IMG/VR virus record: IMGVR_UViG_3300005470_000006
Span: 1 to 44,220 of that record
Source of the DNA: a virus
Direction: 5' to 3' (one strand)
DNA: 44,220 bases
Numbering within the stretch: position 1 is the stretch's first letter; each line of letters starts with the position of its first letter. The notes beneath the pieces were generated by a model. The model was not told the origin of the DNA and made no database searches. It saw only the letters and a program-made list of their open reading frames with translations. The position numbers were made by a program, and so were the translations under genes. Positions 7,750 through 15,917 of this stretch are shown piece after piece.

Positions 7750-8763
7750 CTACCACGCTTTATACTTAACAGTTTCATCCTGAGCTAATACTGTAACAAC
7801 TCTTGGTATTAAAGTTAAAGACCATTCATCAATCCCTTCAACCGGATTAGGTGCATCAAAAGTTTCAATGTCACAACCACTCATAGATATTGATGTTATA
7901 CCAGATGCAGCATTACCATAATTTTGTAATACTAATAAAGCATTCACAGTAGTATCTCCACCAGACTTCCATTTACCATACAAAGCATTTGCTTGACTTG
8001 ATTGACCATCCATAGTTAAGCTAAATTCATAATCACGCTCTGTTGCTGTTGGTGAAGCTATTACTCTACTACCATTAGTCACATGAGCACTATCAACATC
8101 AAAATTGTTATTGACAGTGAAATCCCAAGTTTTAGCTTCAATGAAAGTTCCTGAAGGAATTTGCAATAAACAATCACTTGGCAAATAAGGTCTACGAGTA
8201 GCTGCTGTTGTTATTGCTGTACCATCACCACTATGAAAATCCATATCTTGAGCAACAAAACTCATTGTTTGAGTTAAAGGTTCACTTGAATCTCCTCTAC
8301 TTAATCCATAACTATTAACACAGCATCCTTTATACAATCTTCCTAAATTCAACCCAGTACCAAAATGTTGGATACTTTCAAATTGAAAGCTTGTGAATGG
8401 ATTCCGTGCTCCTGAAGTCATTGGTGCTATATCATCAGCATTAAGTTCACTTAATACATGCGAGTAATATGTTGGACTACCTGTTAAAGTATCACTACCA
8501 TTCCCTAATACAAACATTAAAAACTTAAAATCTTGAGGAAATGCTGTCATCTCTCCACCATAGTCTTGAACACCAGGAGTAAACTTACTAAAATTCCTTG
8601 AATTTGTCCCATGATATCTAATCTTTTGAGGATTTTGTGTGTCTGCTGGTACAAAATCCTGTACTAATCCTGGCCATTGAGCTGCTCCTGATAATGCAGC
8701 ACCATAAGTACCACTTTCATAAGCCCATCCAGTTTTATTGTTTCCTGCTTGATAAATTCCCAT
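7750..8763 (-). CDS. Major tail tube protein
   Basis: A 337-aa protein upstream of the tail chaperones, where the tube subunit normally lies. It starts MGIYQAGNNKTGWAYESGTYG and has the beta-rich, Gly/Ser-rich composition of tube proteins, with conserved-looking segments FTPGVQDYGGEMTAFPQDF and TMDGQSSQANALYGKW, and a C-terminal domain ending VKYKAW. It has the strongest RBS in this part of the operon (GGAAGGTGAATTAATA), consistent with high expression. No sheath gene follows, so the tail is probably non-contractile. Confidence 0.7.
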   Translation of the reverse strand: MGIYQAGNNKTGWAYESGTYGAALSGAAQWPGLVQDFVPADTQNPQKIRYHGTNSRNFSKFTPGVQDYGGEMTAFPQDFKFLMFVLGNGSDTLTGSPTYYSHVLSELNADDIAPMTSGARNPFTSFQFESIQHFGTGLNLGRLYKGCCVNSYGLSRGDSSEPLTQTMSFVAQDMDFHSGDGTAITTAATRRPYLPSDCLLQIPSGTFIEAKTWDFTVNNNFDVDSAHVTNGSRVIASPTATERDYEFSLTMDGQSSQANALYGKWKSGGDTTVNALLVLQNYGNAASGITSISMSGCDIETFDAPNPVEGIDEWSLTLIPRVVTVLAQDETVKYKAW

Positions 8764-8782
8764 TATTAATTCACCTTCCTTG

Positions 8783-9229
8783 TTATGTTATAAAATTATA
8801 TTTATACATACAAACTCTTGATTTAATTCCTTGTTCACCTTCTTCATCTACTTCAACTGCACTTAATAAATCAAAATCATAAAGATTAGCATTATATGAA
8901 GTGCCAGCTCCGGTAAATTGATTTGTTCTCATGTGAGTATAAACACTATCAAACAAATTATTTTTCTCTTTCTCATTCCTTGCCCAAATTCTAACTTCAA
9001 TCTCAAACTCAACCCTCCTTTGTTCTGATTGCTGTCCTAAAGGAACATCAGAAAGATTAACACCTTTCACAGTAATGTTAGGATAAGAAACAGCCCTGCG
9101 AGGATAAGAAGTCATAACCCATTTCTCAGTACTAGGTCTAGTACTTAACAAAGGGTCTGTCACATTAGTTCTTAATGTATTGCGCACAAATAATATTGTG
9201 TCTGATAATAATGTACTCGTTGAAACCAT
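8783..9229 (-). CDS. Tail terminator / tail completion protein
   Basis: A 148-aa protein beginning with an amphipathic helix (SDTILFVRNTLRTNVTDPL), followed by beta strands (YPNITVKGVNLSD, RRVEFEIEVRIWARNEKEKNNL) and a helix, ending in strands. This alpha-beta order is that of tail terminators (gpU/gp17-like), which cap the tube. Its position between the HK97 gp10-like gene and the tube gene is the usual one. RBS ACGAGGTATAAATT. Confidence 0.65.
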   Translation of the reverse strand: MVSTSTLLSDTILFVRNTLRTNVTDPLLSTRPSTEKWVMTSYPRRAVSYPNITVKGVNLSDVPLGQQSEQRRVEFEIEVRIWARNEKEKNNLFDSVYTHMRTNQFTGAGTSYNANLYDFDLLSAVEVDEEGEQGIKSRVCMYKYNFIT

Positions 9230-9264
9230 AATTTATACCTCGTTTGGGCTTTTGACATATCGTT

Positions 9265-9627
9265 CTATGTTAAAGCAGATTGTATATTTTTAATAATCTT
9301 TGGTTTTAATCTATAACCACTATTTTGGAAATGCCTCCTTGGCTTTATTCTACTTGTTCCATACTCTAAATATCTACCATGTTTCACAGCAGTGAAAACT
9401 CGGCTTTGAAATCGTTTTGAATTATCTGTACTAACACTATTCATAAATTGACCAGTATCAACACTCCTAGGCTCAGCTTTTCTACCAGCAATACTGTTCT
9501 TAACTTCTCCTTCAAGCAAAAACCCAGCATTATGAATTGACTGATTCAGTGCTGATAATTTCTTTGCTCGGTTTTTCCCTAAATGTCTTATTGCTTTTCT
9601 TAATCCTTTTACTTGTACATTTAACAT
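9265..9627 (-). CDS. HK97 gp10-like minor tail / head-tail joining protein
   Basis: About 120 aa: MLNVQVKGLRKAIRHLGKN, then a long helix, GRKAEPRSVDTGQFMNSVST, and the typical C-terminal KHGRYLEYGTSRIKPRRHF (family pattern YA.yvEfGT....a.pF). I chose the ATG with GGTGAT eight bases upstream; a longer open frame upstream is the shadow of the overlapping small gene. HK97 gp10-like proteins join tails to heads. The first 98 bases are shared with the upstream gene in a different frame, an unusually long overlap for this virus. Confidence 0.8.
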   Translation of the reverse strand: MLNVQVKGLRKAIRHLGKNRAKKLSALNQSIHNAGFLLEGEVKNSIAGRKAEPRSVDTGQFMNSVSTDNSKRFQSRVFTAVKHGRYLEYGTSRIKPRRHFQNSGYRLKPKIIKNIQSALT

Positions 9628-9733
9628 ATTCAAAATCACCAGATTCCACCATAACAGCAGCTTCTTCCTTATCAACTTCACATATATCACCATACGGTTT
9701 ATGATGACCAACATATTTTATTTCTACTTTCAT
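9530..9733 (-). CDS. Small head-tail module protein overlapping the gp10-like gene
   Basis: A 67-aa protein: MKVEIKYVGHHKPYGDICEVDKEEAAVMVESGDFEYVKC, then a basic/polar tail. The first 38 residues look like the common small phage domain with a KY-G beta start and a 'dveeAe.Li.sGdyeyv' helix, often found in connector modules. RBS GGTGAATACTA. The C-terminal 32 residues are dual-coded with the N-terminus of the gp10-like protein. Confidence 0.6.
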   Translation of the reverse strand: MKVEIKYVGHHKPYGDICEVDKEEAAVMVESGDFEYVKCTSKRIKKSNKTFREKPSKEIISTESVNS

Positions 9734-10158
9734 TAGTATTCACCTATTAATGAACCTGTTTCCAAAGTTCTTATATACATTTTCTTATATACAGCATGTT
9801 CTTCCATTGGATGAGTTATAATACCTTCAGGAATTACTGAATGCTGATGTGTCACTGGTGACCCTATACCTATTTTCATAATAGGTGTTGTCTCAGTATC
9901 ACCAGGTAAAAACAATGATTTGTCAGCTTGAGTAATCTTACCTTGTTCAAGTAATATAGCATCAGTACTTCCTCTAGTTGCTTTGATAGGAAAATACATA
10001 CCACTAACCCAAACATCAGTACCACTCCCAGTTAATGCTTGAGCATCATCCCATTCAGTATTACTAACTGACCCGGTATAATGTTGTATCAATATGGAAG
10101 TACCATATGATTTCACATTATTTGTGAAATCTGTCCGTAAACTATCAAACAATACCAT
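9733..10158 (-). CDS. Head closure / stopper-like protein
   Basis: A 141-aa protein starting with a helix (LFDSLRTDFTNNVKSYG), then a beta-barrel pattern (ILIQHYTGSVS, VSGMYFPIKATRGS, LLEQGKITQADKSLFLPGD, MKIGIGS). The 'gki...d..lylp' stretch is typical of head closure (stopper) proteins, which plug the portal after packaging. Position between the connector and gp10-like genes agrees. Its stop overlaps the start of the next small gene. Confidence 0.6.
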   Translation of the reverse strand: MVLFDSLRTDFTNNVKSYGTSILIQHYTGSVSNTEWDDAQALTGSGTDVWVSGMYFPIKATRGSTDAILLEQGKITQADKSLFLPGDTETTPIMKIGIGSPVTHQHSVIPEGIITHPMEEHAVYKKMYIRTLETGSLIGEY

Positions 10159-10161
10159 TGT

Positions 10162-10545
10162 TTATCCTTGAGCTTTATAATAATTATAATCACCTTTAAG
10201 CTCAGCCAACATCTCCTCAGCTTTTGTTTCCCATTTATCACTTGCTGTCACTGCTGAAGAGCCTTGACCTTTCTTAATAGTAAACTCACCAATCTTAACA
10301 TCAGTAGCATCACTACCTTGAGTTTCTATAATCATCAAAGTATCAGCCATTGTATAAGCCACCATAGTGCCTTGATATTTATCACTGATAGCTGTTGAAC
10401 CTATTGAAGTGCCTAAATATTGATTAACATATGATAACCGTTCAGCAGTAGCTTGCCACATAGGAGCACCACTGAAAGATGTTGGTATATCATCTAATCT
10501 TTGATGTACAATACTTCCTACTGAGCCCAAATTCCAGTCTGCCAT
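10162..10545 (-). CDS. Head-tail connector / adaptor-like protein
   Basis: A 127-aa mostly helical protein (ATAERLSYVNQYLG; DKWETKAEEMLAELKGDYNYYKAQG). The 'W...v..rL..ip' start and the helical C-terminus are what one expects of an adaptor that binds the portal. The evidence is mainly position in the head-completion block; no family motif is decisive. Confidence 0.5.
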   Translation of the reverse strand: MADWNLGSVGSIVHQRLDDIPTSFSGAPMWQATAERLSYVNQYLGTSIGSTAISDKYQGTMVAYTMADTLMIIETQGSDATDVKIGEFTIKKGQGSSAVTASDKWETKAEEMLAELKGDYNYYKAQG

Positions 10546-10550
10546 TTTAT

Positions 10551-10817
10551 CTACCTACCAACTGTACAACCAGCTCCACATTCACATTTATAATCAATCC
10601 CACTAGCACCAGTCCCAACAATTTTCATCACTCTACCACACTTATGACATACTTTTCCGTCTATTATTTCAACTTTAAGTACAGGGTTTGAGTCTAAAAT
10701 CATATCAACTAATACATGTTCTTTAGCCTTCCTTGGAGCTTTAATTTTCCTATCTGATAAGATTTTAAGCTGTGAAGCTCGTTTCATACTAAATAATTGA
10801 GCTTTAGTATAAATCAT
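10551..10817 (-). CDS. Zinc-ribbon protein with a helical DNA-binding-like N-terminus
   Basis: About 88 aa. Residues 1-40 form a HeH/SAP-like helical region (YTKAQLFSMKRASQLKILSDRKIKAPRKAKEHVLVDMIL). The C-terminus holds CHKCGRVMKI and YKCECGAGC, a four-cysteine-plus zinc ribbon. An ATG with AGGAT eight bases upstream is preferred over a TTG six bases earlier that overlaps the previous stop. A zinc-ribbon protein inside the connector block is unusual; it could be a minor virion protein or link transcription or packaging to the head. Confidence 0.6.
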   Translation of the reverse strand: MIYTKAQLFSMKRASQLKILSDRKIKAPRKAKEHVLVDMILDSNPVLKVEIIDGKVCHKCGRVMKIVGTGASGIDYKCECGAGCTVGR

Positions 10818-10819
10818 TT

Positions 10820-11266
10820 TCAAATCCTATAAGTAATCACAAACACCGGGTTTGCTAATGCTGTTGCTGAAGCTGCTTTTGTTGCTGTTAATTTTAACAT
10901 ATCACCTTTAGATAATGTAGCATTCTGCAAATAATTAGTACCTGACCCATTATCACACATACTATTAACAGTATCAGCAGTCAAACTTCTACCGCCATTA
11001 CCACTATTATCATCATCAGTATCAAAATTATCACTCAGCATCTCAGCATCTCCTGTCTGATTAGTGATATTAATAGTCCAATGATTAGTAGCATGAGCTG
11101 CAACTGCTGTTGTGACTGCTAAAGCAATATCAATAATCTGGCATGGTAACGGAGCTACAAATATTAATTGTGAAGTTGTTTCATCAACAGAGGTATGTTC
11201 ACCACTATCTTCAGCAAAATTAACTATATGAAACTGGTCGCCTGATTGTCCTAATCCGCCATACAT
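10820..11266 (-). CDS. Virion protein of unknown function (beta-rich)
   Basis: A 148-aa protein with an even beta pattern (SQLIFVAPLPCQIIDIALAV, HWTINITNQ, MLKLTATKAAS, PVFVITYRI) and acidic loops (NFDTDDDNSGN). Jelly-roll-like organisation suggests a capsid decoration or head fibre protein. It sits in the head block between two small basic or zinc proteins. The N-terminal MYGGLGQSGDQFH is unlike any family I recognise. Confidence 0.55.
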   Translation of the reverse strand: MYGGLGQSGDQFHIVNFAEDSGEHTSVDETTSQLIFVAPLPCQIIDIALAVTTAVAAHATNHWTINITNQTGDAEMLSDNFDTDDDNSGNGGRSLTADTVNSMCDNGSGTNYLQNATLSKGDMLKLTATKAASATALANPVFVITYRI

Positions 11267-11267
11267 T

Positions 11268-11486
11268 TTATTTCTTCCTCCGTTTACTTGATTTCTTCTT
11301 AACTATCTTATTGATTATCTTCTTGACAATAGGTTTTTTCTTTATTGGTTTTAATTTCTTTTTAGATTCAGGTTTTGGCTTAGTGAAATTAAAAGGCATT
11401 TTATCACCTAAAGCATTTTTAAGTTTTTTCCTATCATCATCAGTCATGTGTTTGCCTAATTTAATTCCGCCTTTAATTGTTGGCAT
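11268..11486 (-). CDS. Small very basic protein with lysine-rich tail
   Basis: About 72 aa: MPTIKGGIKLGKHMTDDDRKK, KLKNALGDKMPFNF, then a Lys/Pro-rich and Lys/Arg-rich tail ending KKKSSKRRKK. The ATG with GGAGG upstream (AAGGAGGAATAATAC) fixes the start and excludes a 12-residue extension. The tail could bind encapsidated DNA or an acidic capsid surface. The function is unknown. Confidence 0.6.
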   Translation of the reverse strand: MPTIKGGIKLGKHMTDDDRKKLKNALGDKMPFNFTKPKPESKKKLKPIKKKPIVKKIINKIVKKKSSKRRKK

Positions 11487-11490
11487 TGTA

Positions 11491-11814
11491 TTATTCCTCC
11501 TTACATTGTAAAAAATCTTCAATAGCCTCTGTTATATTAACATTGGTTCCCCATATACTAGGTATATCAGTTTCAATAGTATCTTTTAAGAATTTATAAT
11601 CAGTTTCTTCAAGCTCAAGCATATCTGTTTCTTTAGCCTTATCAAAAGCTTTGGTTATCCTATTAAACAACCTAAATTTATCAAGACCTCTTGGCATATT
11701 TTCAGGTTTTTTATTGGCAATTAATACTCCTAAAACTGTTAATGTACTATCATCAATATCTTTTTTAGTTTCAGGATTTTTTGCTTTCCATTTACTTACT
11801 TTAATTTTTCTCAT
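11491..11814 (-). CDS. Small helical protein of unknown function in the head operon
   Basis: A 107-aa protein starting with a basic stretch (RKIKVSKWKAKNPETKKDIDD) followed by helices (STLTVLGVLIANKK, RLFNRITKAFDKAKETD, EETDYKFLKDTIETDIP) and ending DFLQCKEE. Similar small alpha proteins occur near tail or connector genes, but I do not recognise a family. It is the first gene after the beta-helix gene terminator and has its own promoter-like sequence and an RBS (ACGAGGTAGATAAG). Confidence 0.55.
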   Translation of the reverse strand: MRKIKVSKWKAKNPETKKDIDDSTLTVLGVLIANKKPENMPRGLDKFRLFNRITKAFDKAKETDMLELEETDYKFLKDTIETDIPSIWGTNVNITEAIEDFLQCKEE

Positions 11815-11827
11815 TCTTATCTACCTC

Positions 11828-11862
11828 GTTTGGTTTAATATTTTATATCTCGTTTGATATAA
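11828..11862 (-). promoter_or_regulatory. Likely promoter upstream of the connector block
   Basis: On the minus strand, after the U-rich terminator of the beta-helix gene, GATATAAAATATT is a TATA-like box. Around it lie two copies of AAACGAGRTA, the second acting as RBS. It would restart transcription of the connector and tail genes. The call is by pattern only. Confidence 0.4.
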
Positions 11863-11892
11863 AAAAAATTTATAAAAAAAATAAAAAAATTA
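11858..11892 (-). terminator. U-tract terminator after the beta-helix gene
   Basis: Directly after the TAA the minus strand carries three T-runs of 7 to 8 bases separated by A or AAA. Oligo-U tracts are sufficient for archaeal RNA polymerase termination. Confidence 0.6.
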
Positions 11893-13536
11893 TGTTGCAG
11901 TGTCAAATACTGGAATATATTTTGTTGCTCCACCAACCTCAATAACTAAGCAACTGTTACTGTTCCCGCCATCTGTGTCAACAGTTAATGCTGAATGTGG
12001 TCCATTACCTGAAGTCCCAATATTTAATAAATTGGTTACTGCTGCACTTGAATTCGAGAACTGCATGGCTGAATCAAGAGAACAAGTTTGTGTATCGGTA
12101 TCAAACAATATTCCTGTACCATCATTGTGTCCTGTGGATGTATTAATGTTTATTGCTGCATCACAATATTGTCCTATTTTGTTAAAGATACCGTATATTG
12201 GTGAAGTTGTATCTTTAGCTACGCTTGAACAGTTGGTAAACAAAGCTGTAATAATTCCACCAGTAACATCTGTTACACCTGAATCAACACTTACACCTAT
12301 TTGAGCTCCTACAAGTCCATCATGCAAAGTTAAAGTGAATGCTCCACTTGCACTTGCACTAATTAAACCACCGTAAAATTGGTTTGTTTCTGAATTTGCT
12401 GCCATAGCCATTGTTGCTCCAATCCTAGCACTCCAAACATGGTCAATATTACCTATTGCATTAATATCACATCTAGTACCAGTCATATTGCCTCTGCTAA
12501 GATAAGCTGCTGCTGTTACTGCTGTTTGTGTTGCATCTAAGTCTGCAATATAATAATTAATATCTCCACCAGAATAATCCATATCAACATCTATTGCACA
12601 TGCTGCTACTTGAGTTCCTGTTAATGTAGGTGCTATATGTATTCCTTTAAATGAACCAGCTGCAACACTAGGGGTCATCTTTAAACAACTATCAGTACAA
12701 GCTCCTGTTATTTCAATTCCATTATCTGAACAAGCTCCTGCAATTAAGATACCATCAGTTGCTGCTCCACTAATATTAATACCAGTTGTACAAGCTCCAA
12801 TATCAATACCTGTTGTGATATTATTCAAATCAATACCTACTGGCCAATCATCAATAGTACCACCATCATCAACATAGATAGCTGCACAAGTTCCATTATT
12901 AGTAAGAGTACCAGTGCCAGTTGTTTCAATCTTCAAACCAGCAAATATACCACCAGAATCAACAGTTAATGTTTTACTAGATGCTATTTCAACAGAAATA
13001 TCCATACAAGAAGCTTTAGCTCCTGATTGAATATCAGTATCACCAGCTAATTCTAAATAACCTTGAACCCCAGTATAAACACCAGTTGCTAAATCAACAC
13101 CATCAGCCAGTTTCAACTGCCCCATTAAAGACCTAATAGTACCACCTGACTGGTCAACTGTCAACATTGTTCTTCCTAATACATTTCTAACACTAGTACC
13201 AATATTACTACCAGAATCATCACATAGAAATGAGTTTGGTCTTGTGTTAGTTGAACTTAATATAAGCCCGCCATCAGCTGTACTTTGATAAGTCCCTGTT
13301 TCAATAAACTTAGTTGTTTTTCCTGCTGCTGTAGAAATATAACCTGCAACAGCTAAATCATCAGTAGCAGCATCTCCAAAAGTAAAATTACCCTCACAAG
13401 TAAAATCACCTTCACAAGTTATATCTGTTTCAACAGTTAAATCACCTTCACAGGTTACATCTCCTGTTAAAGTTGAAGTGCTAGCAACATCAAGAGTATT
13501 AACTTTAAAATCTCTCCTTCTTATTCCATCTATCAT
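11890..13536 (-). CDS. Large beta-helical virion protein next to the major capsid gene
   Basis: 548 aa, Gly/Thr/Asp/Ile/Ala-rich, with short repeats typical of right-handed beta-helices: CEGDLTVET/CEGDFTCEG near the N-terminus and GIDIGACTTGINISGA, GILIAGACSDNGIEITGACTD in the middle. No signal peptide is visible. The N-terminal MIDGIRRRDFKVNTLDV could anchor it to the virion. It lies between the major capsid and connector genes and is bounded by U-tract terminators on both sides, so it may have its own expression level. Head fibre, capsid decoration or tail spike are all possible. Confidence 0.6.
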   Translation of the reverse strand: MIDGIRRRDFKVNTLDVASTSTLTGDVTCEGDLTVETDITCEGDFTCEGNFTFGDAATDDLAVAGYISTAAGKTTKFIETGTYQSTADGGLILSSTNTRPNSFLCDDSGSNIGTSVRNVLGRTMLTVDQSGGTIRSLMGQLKLADGVDLATGVYTGVQGYLELAGDTDIQSGAKASCMDISVEIASSKTLTVDSGGIFAGLKIETTGTGTLTNNGTCAAIYVDDGGTIDDWPVGIDLNNITTGIDIGACTTGINISGAATDGILIAGACSDNGIEITGACTDSCLKMTPSVAAGSFKGIHIAPTLTGTQVAACAIDVDMDYSGGDINYYIADLDATQTAVTAAAYLSRGNMTGTRCDINAIGNIDHVWSARIGATMAMAANSETNQFYGGLISASASGAFTLTLHDGLVGAQIGVSVDSGVTDVTGGIITALFTNCSSVAKDTTSPIYGIFNKIGQYCDAAININTSTGHNDGTGILFDTDTQTCSLDSAMQFSNSSAAVTNLLNIGTSGNGPHSALTVDTDGGNSNSCLVIEVGGATKYIPVFDTAT

Positions 13537-13601
13537 TATTATTCACCTACTCATTCATTAATTGAATACTGGCATACTACCAGCCATTCAGTGTTGATTA
13601 T

Positions 13602-13650
13602 GTAAAAAAAATAAAAAAAAAAATAATTATCTACTTATGAAGTAGATAAT
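13602..13650 (-). terminator. Hairpin plus U-tract terminator after the major capsid gene
   Basis: An 11-bp stem (13626-13650, arms ATTATCTACTT/AAGTAGATAAT, 3-base loop) contains the stop codon of the capsid gene and is followed on the minus strand by two long T-runs. This resembles a bacterial intrinsic terminator and is the clearest one in the window. Confidence 0.7.
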
Positions 13651-14495
13651 CTTGCAATAGCACTATCTCTTACCCTAGCAATCGCTATCCTTTGGGTAAC
13701 AGCAGCACCTTCCATATCAAATGTTGGAAGTTTAAAATTCTCAACAGTGATAGGTCGTTTCTCAACAATGCAATAAGCATTATCCCTATCAATTACATAG
13801 GCATACTTGCTATATGTTGAACTAGGTGCTGCATTGGTAGAAAATCTGAAAACATTCATACCATAAATAACACCTTTCCAACCAGTGCTAAGATATTGGG
13901 TGTCACCTGCTTTGTTAGCTTCAACAAAAGTATCAATGTTCCGTAAATCATTCAATACTTCATTACCAACAAACAAACTGGTAGGCTCATAATCAGCATC
14001 TTCAAGATACTGCATAAGTCTTGTTATGTTTGCGATTGTAGCAGCAGCTCCACCACTGACATTATTAGTGCAACCTTGCAACTGAGTTAAAATAAGATTA
14101 GTTTCATTTTCAGCAAACTTCTTCCCGGCTTTCCGAATATTCCTTTCAAGCAGTGGGAATTTGCTATCTTCCTTCATCTCATTTGTTATCCTAATAGCAA
14201 CACCGTACTTTAAAGGTAAAATGTTGGTATTAGTGTACTCATCCTGGTCAAGTACAATCTCTGCACCTTCAGCAACAAGCCTTACAGTCATCTTATTTTC
14301 ACTTTCCAAATCTAAATCGTAACTTGACCCTGGTATCATTGCTGGTCCAACATAAATCATAGCTTCACTTCTAGGCAATAGTGCTTTATCCACTTCTGCA
14401 ATTAATGTGTCATGAATTTTACGTGGGATTAATAGCTGACCTTGAGTTCCAAGTCCGGTTGATAAGAGTTCCTTAACATATTTTTGTTCTGTCAT
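13635..14495 (-). CDS. Major capsid protein (HK97 fold)
   Basis: About 286 aa. Features of HK97-type capsids: an N-terminal arm (TEQKYVKELLSTGLGTQGQLLIP), 'LLPRSEAMIYVGPAMIPGSS', an E-loop-like region with VAEGAEIVLDQDEY, the spine helix region (RITNEMKEDSKFPLLERNIRKAGKKFAENE), and the A-domain/P-loop end with IAIARVRDSAIARL. It follows the protease-scaffold and decoration genes. The ATG after GGTGATACAA was chosen over a GTG three codons earlier. The hairpin terminator at its end fits high, separately controlled expression. Confidence 0.85.
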   Translation of the reverse strand: MTEQKYVKELLSTGLGTQGQLLIPRKIHDTLIAEVDKALLPRSEAMIYVGPAMIPGSSYDLDLESENKMTVRLVAEGAEIVLDQDEYTNTNILPLKYGVAIRITNEMKEDSKFPLLERNIRKAGKKFAENETNLILTQLQGCTNNVSGGAAATIANITRLMQYLEDADYEPTSLFVGNEVLNDLRNIDTFVEANKAGDTQYLSTGWKGVIYGMNVFRFSTNAAPSSTYSKYAYVIDRDNAYCIVEKRPITVENFKLPTFDMEGAAVTQRIAIARVRDSAIARLSTS

Positions 14496-14505
14496 TTGTA
14501 TCACC

Positions 14506-14964
14506 TTATGGAGTTAATTCAATCAATGCATAATTACCTGAAGTTGCATTTGACCATGCTCGACCCATCTTTGCTTTCACAGCAGCAGTCACCATTACTG
14601 GCACATCAGCACCTGATACTGCAGCTAGAGGTAAAACATCATCAGCTCCATTAGCAGCCACTGCATTACCATTCACTATTGTTCCACCAGCTCTAACAAT
14701 TACAAGTCCTCTTGTTTGAACTGCAACTGCATTTCCTGATGTAGTATTATTAACAGCTACTCCATTAAAAGCAGCACCACTACCACCAGTTGCTATTCCT
14801 ATATCTGTTGTTGCTAATGAATTAACACCACTTGAGATATTATCAGCAGCACCAGAAGAAATTACTAATTGTCCACCTGATACTGTTTCAAAAGCAATAC
14901 CAGTTACTATTCGAGGTACACCACCATCATAAGGGCATACTAATCCTAATGTATTTACAGCCAT
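14506..14964 (-). CDS. Capsid decoration-like protein (DUF2190-type)
   Basis: 152 aa, Gly/Ala/Val/Asn-rich and entirely beta in pattern. The order GLVCPYDGGVPRIVTG...TTDIGIATGGSGAAFNGVAV...RGLVIVRAGG...G..V.....G...P resembles DUF2190-like and head-decoration proteins found just before major capsid genes. It probably trimerises on the capsid surface. Family assignment is moderate; position is strong. Confidence 0.65.
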   Translation of the reverse strand: MAVNTLGLVCPYDGGVPRIVTGIAFETVSGGQLVISSGAADNISSGVNSLATTDIGIATGGSGAAFNGVAVNNTTSGNAVAVQTRGLVIVRAGGTIVNGNAVAANGADDVLPLAAVSGADVPVMVTAAVKAKMGRAWSNATSGNYALIELTP

Positions 14965-14978
14965 CTTCCATCACCTTC

Positions 14979-15917
14979 CTAATTATAATGCCCATCAGCA
15001 TTTGGGATTTTATAAATAGATTGACCTTGTCCAAACTCACAATCTTCCATCAGATATTTTTCATCAGCTGTTTCATCAGTTTTATCTTCAGTTTCAACAA
15101 CTTTACCTTTAGTACTAGATTTTTGCTCAGCAGCAATCTTCTCTCTAACATCCTTTTCAATCTGTAGCTTTAAAGCTTCTTCTTTTTTCTCAGCCTCAGC
15201 TTCTTTCTCAGCTTCAGCTTCTTTCTCAGCCTCAACTTCTTTCTCAGCCTCAGCTTCTTTCTCAGCTTCAGCTTCCTTAATCTCAGCTCTAACTTTAGCT
15301 TCAATTTCCTCTCTCAGTTTAGCTTCTTTCAAAGCTGCTTCTTTTTGCTCTTCAAGGATTTCTTTTTTGACTTCCTCTTTAAGCTCATCTTTATCAGGCA
15401 TTTTATCAACAACCTCCATTGTTTCTTTTTCAATATCCTTTATGCTCTCGCTCACAGGTTTAACTGCAAAGGATTTGTTTATCTTATTAACATCAATACT
15501 TTCTAATGATTGTTTTAAACTTGTCCCTGTTACACCAGGTGTTGGTGTCACACTCAGTTCCATTCCTTCCATTTCTGTAGCTATTACAAAATCATCATCT
15601 TCATTCTCTTTAACCATCTTACCAACAAAAGCACCAATACTAACCTCTTTCACTCGTCCATCTTTAATTTTTTCAAGAATACCAGTACCATCTTCTTTAA
15701 TCCAACCATCATAACCAACAACACCTTTCTCATCAGCACCAGTAGTTTCAATCACCCCGATAGTATTATCAACAGATGATTTATGGTCTTTCAAAATAGG
15801 TTTTTGTCGTAAAGTAGGAGTAAACTTAATCAATTCTTCAACAGTGTATTTAATACCATTCTTACTAACACCAGGCTTCACAGCCACACCATGCACCCTC
15901 ATTTGCTCAGCTATCAT
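14979..15917 (-). CDS. Capsid maturation protease fused to scaffold domain (XkdF-like)
   Basis: 312 aa. Residues 1-130 resemble XkdF-type prohead serine proteases: IAEQMRVHGVAVKPGVSKNG, HKSSVDNTIGVIE, GRVKEVSIGAFVGKM, and MELSVTPTPGVTGTSL; the His in LKDHKSS and the Ser in EVSIGAF are the likely catalytic pair. From residue about 175 a long highly charged coiled coil built on EAEAEK repeats forms the scaffold. The C-terminus (CEFGQGQSIYKIPNADG) may bind capsid protein. The ATG overlaps the upstream stop (ATGA). It is cut and expelled during maturation in related systems. Confidence 0.75.
   Translation of the reverse strand: MIAEQMRVHGVAVKPGVSKNGIKYTVEELIKFTPTLRQKPILKDHKSSVDNTIGVIETTGADEKGVVGYDGWIKEDGTGILEKIKDGRVKEVSIGAFVGKMVKENEDDDFVIATEMEGMELSVTPTPGVTGTSLKQSLESIDVNKINKSFAVKPVSESIKDIEKETMEVVDKMPDKDELKEEVKKEILEEQKEAALKEAKLREEIEAKVRAEIKEAEAEKEAEAEKEVEAEKEAEAEKEAEAEKKEEALKLQIEKDVREKIAAEQKSSTKGKVVETEDKTDETADEKYLMEDCEFGQGQSIYKIPNADGHYN
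15181..15275. repeat. 18-bp tandem repeat coding for EAEAEK
   Basis: Five near-identical 18-bp units (CTTTCTCAGCCTCAGCTT with C/T variants) encode the core of the scaffold coiled coil, with one Val substitution. Such microsatellite-like coding can vary in copy number and so alter scaffold length. Confidence 0.75.
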
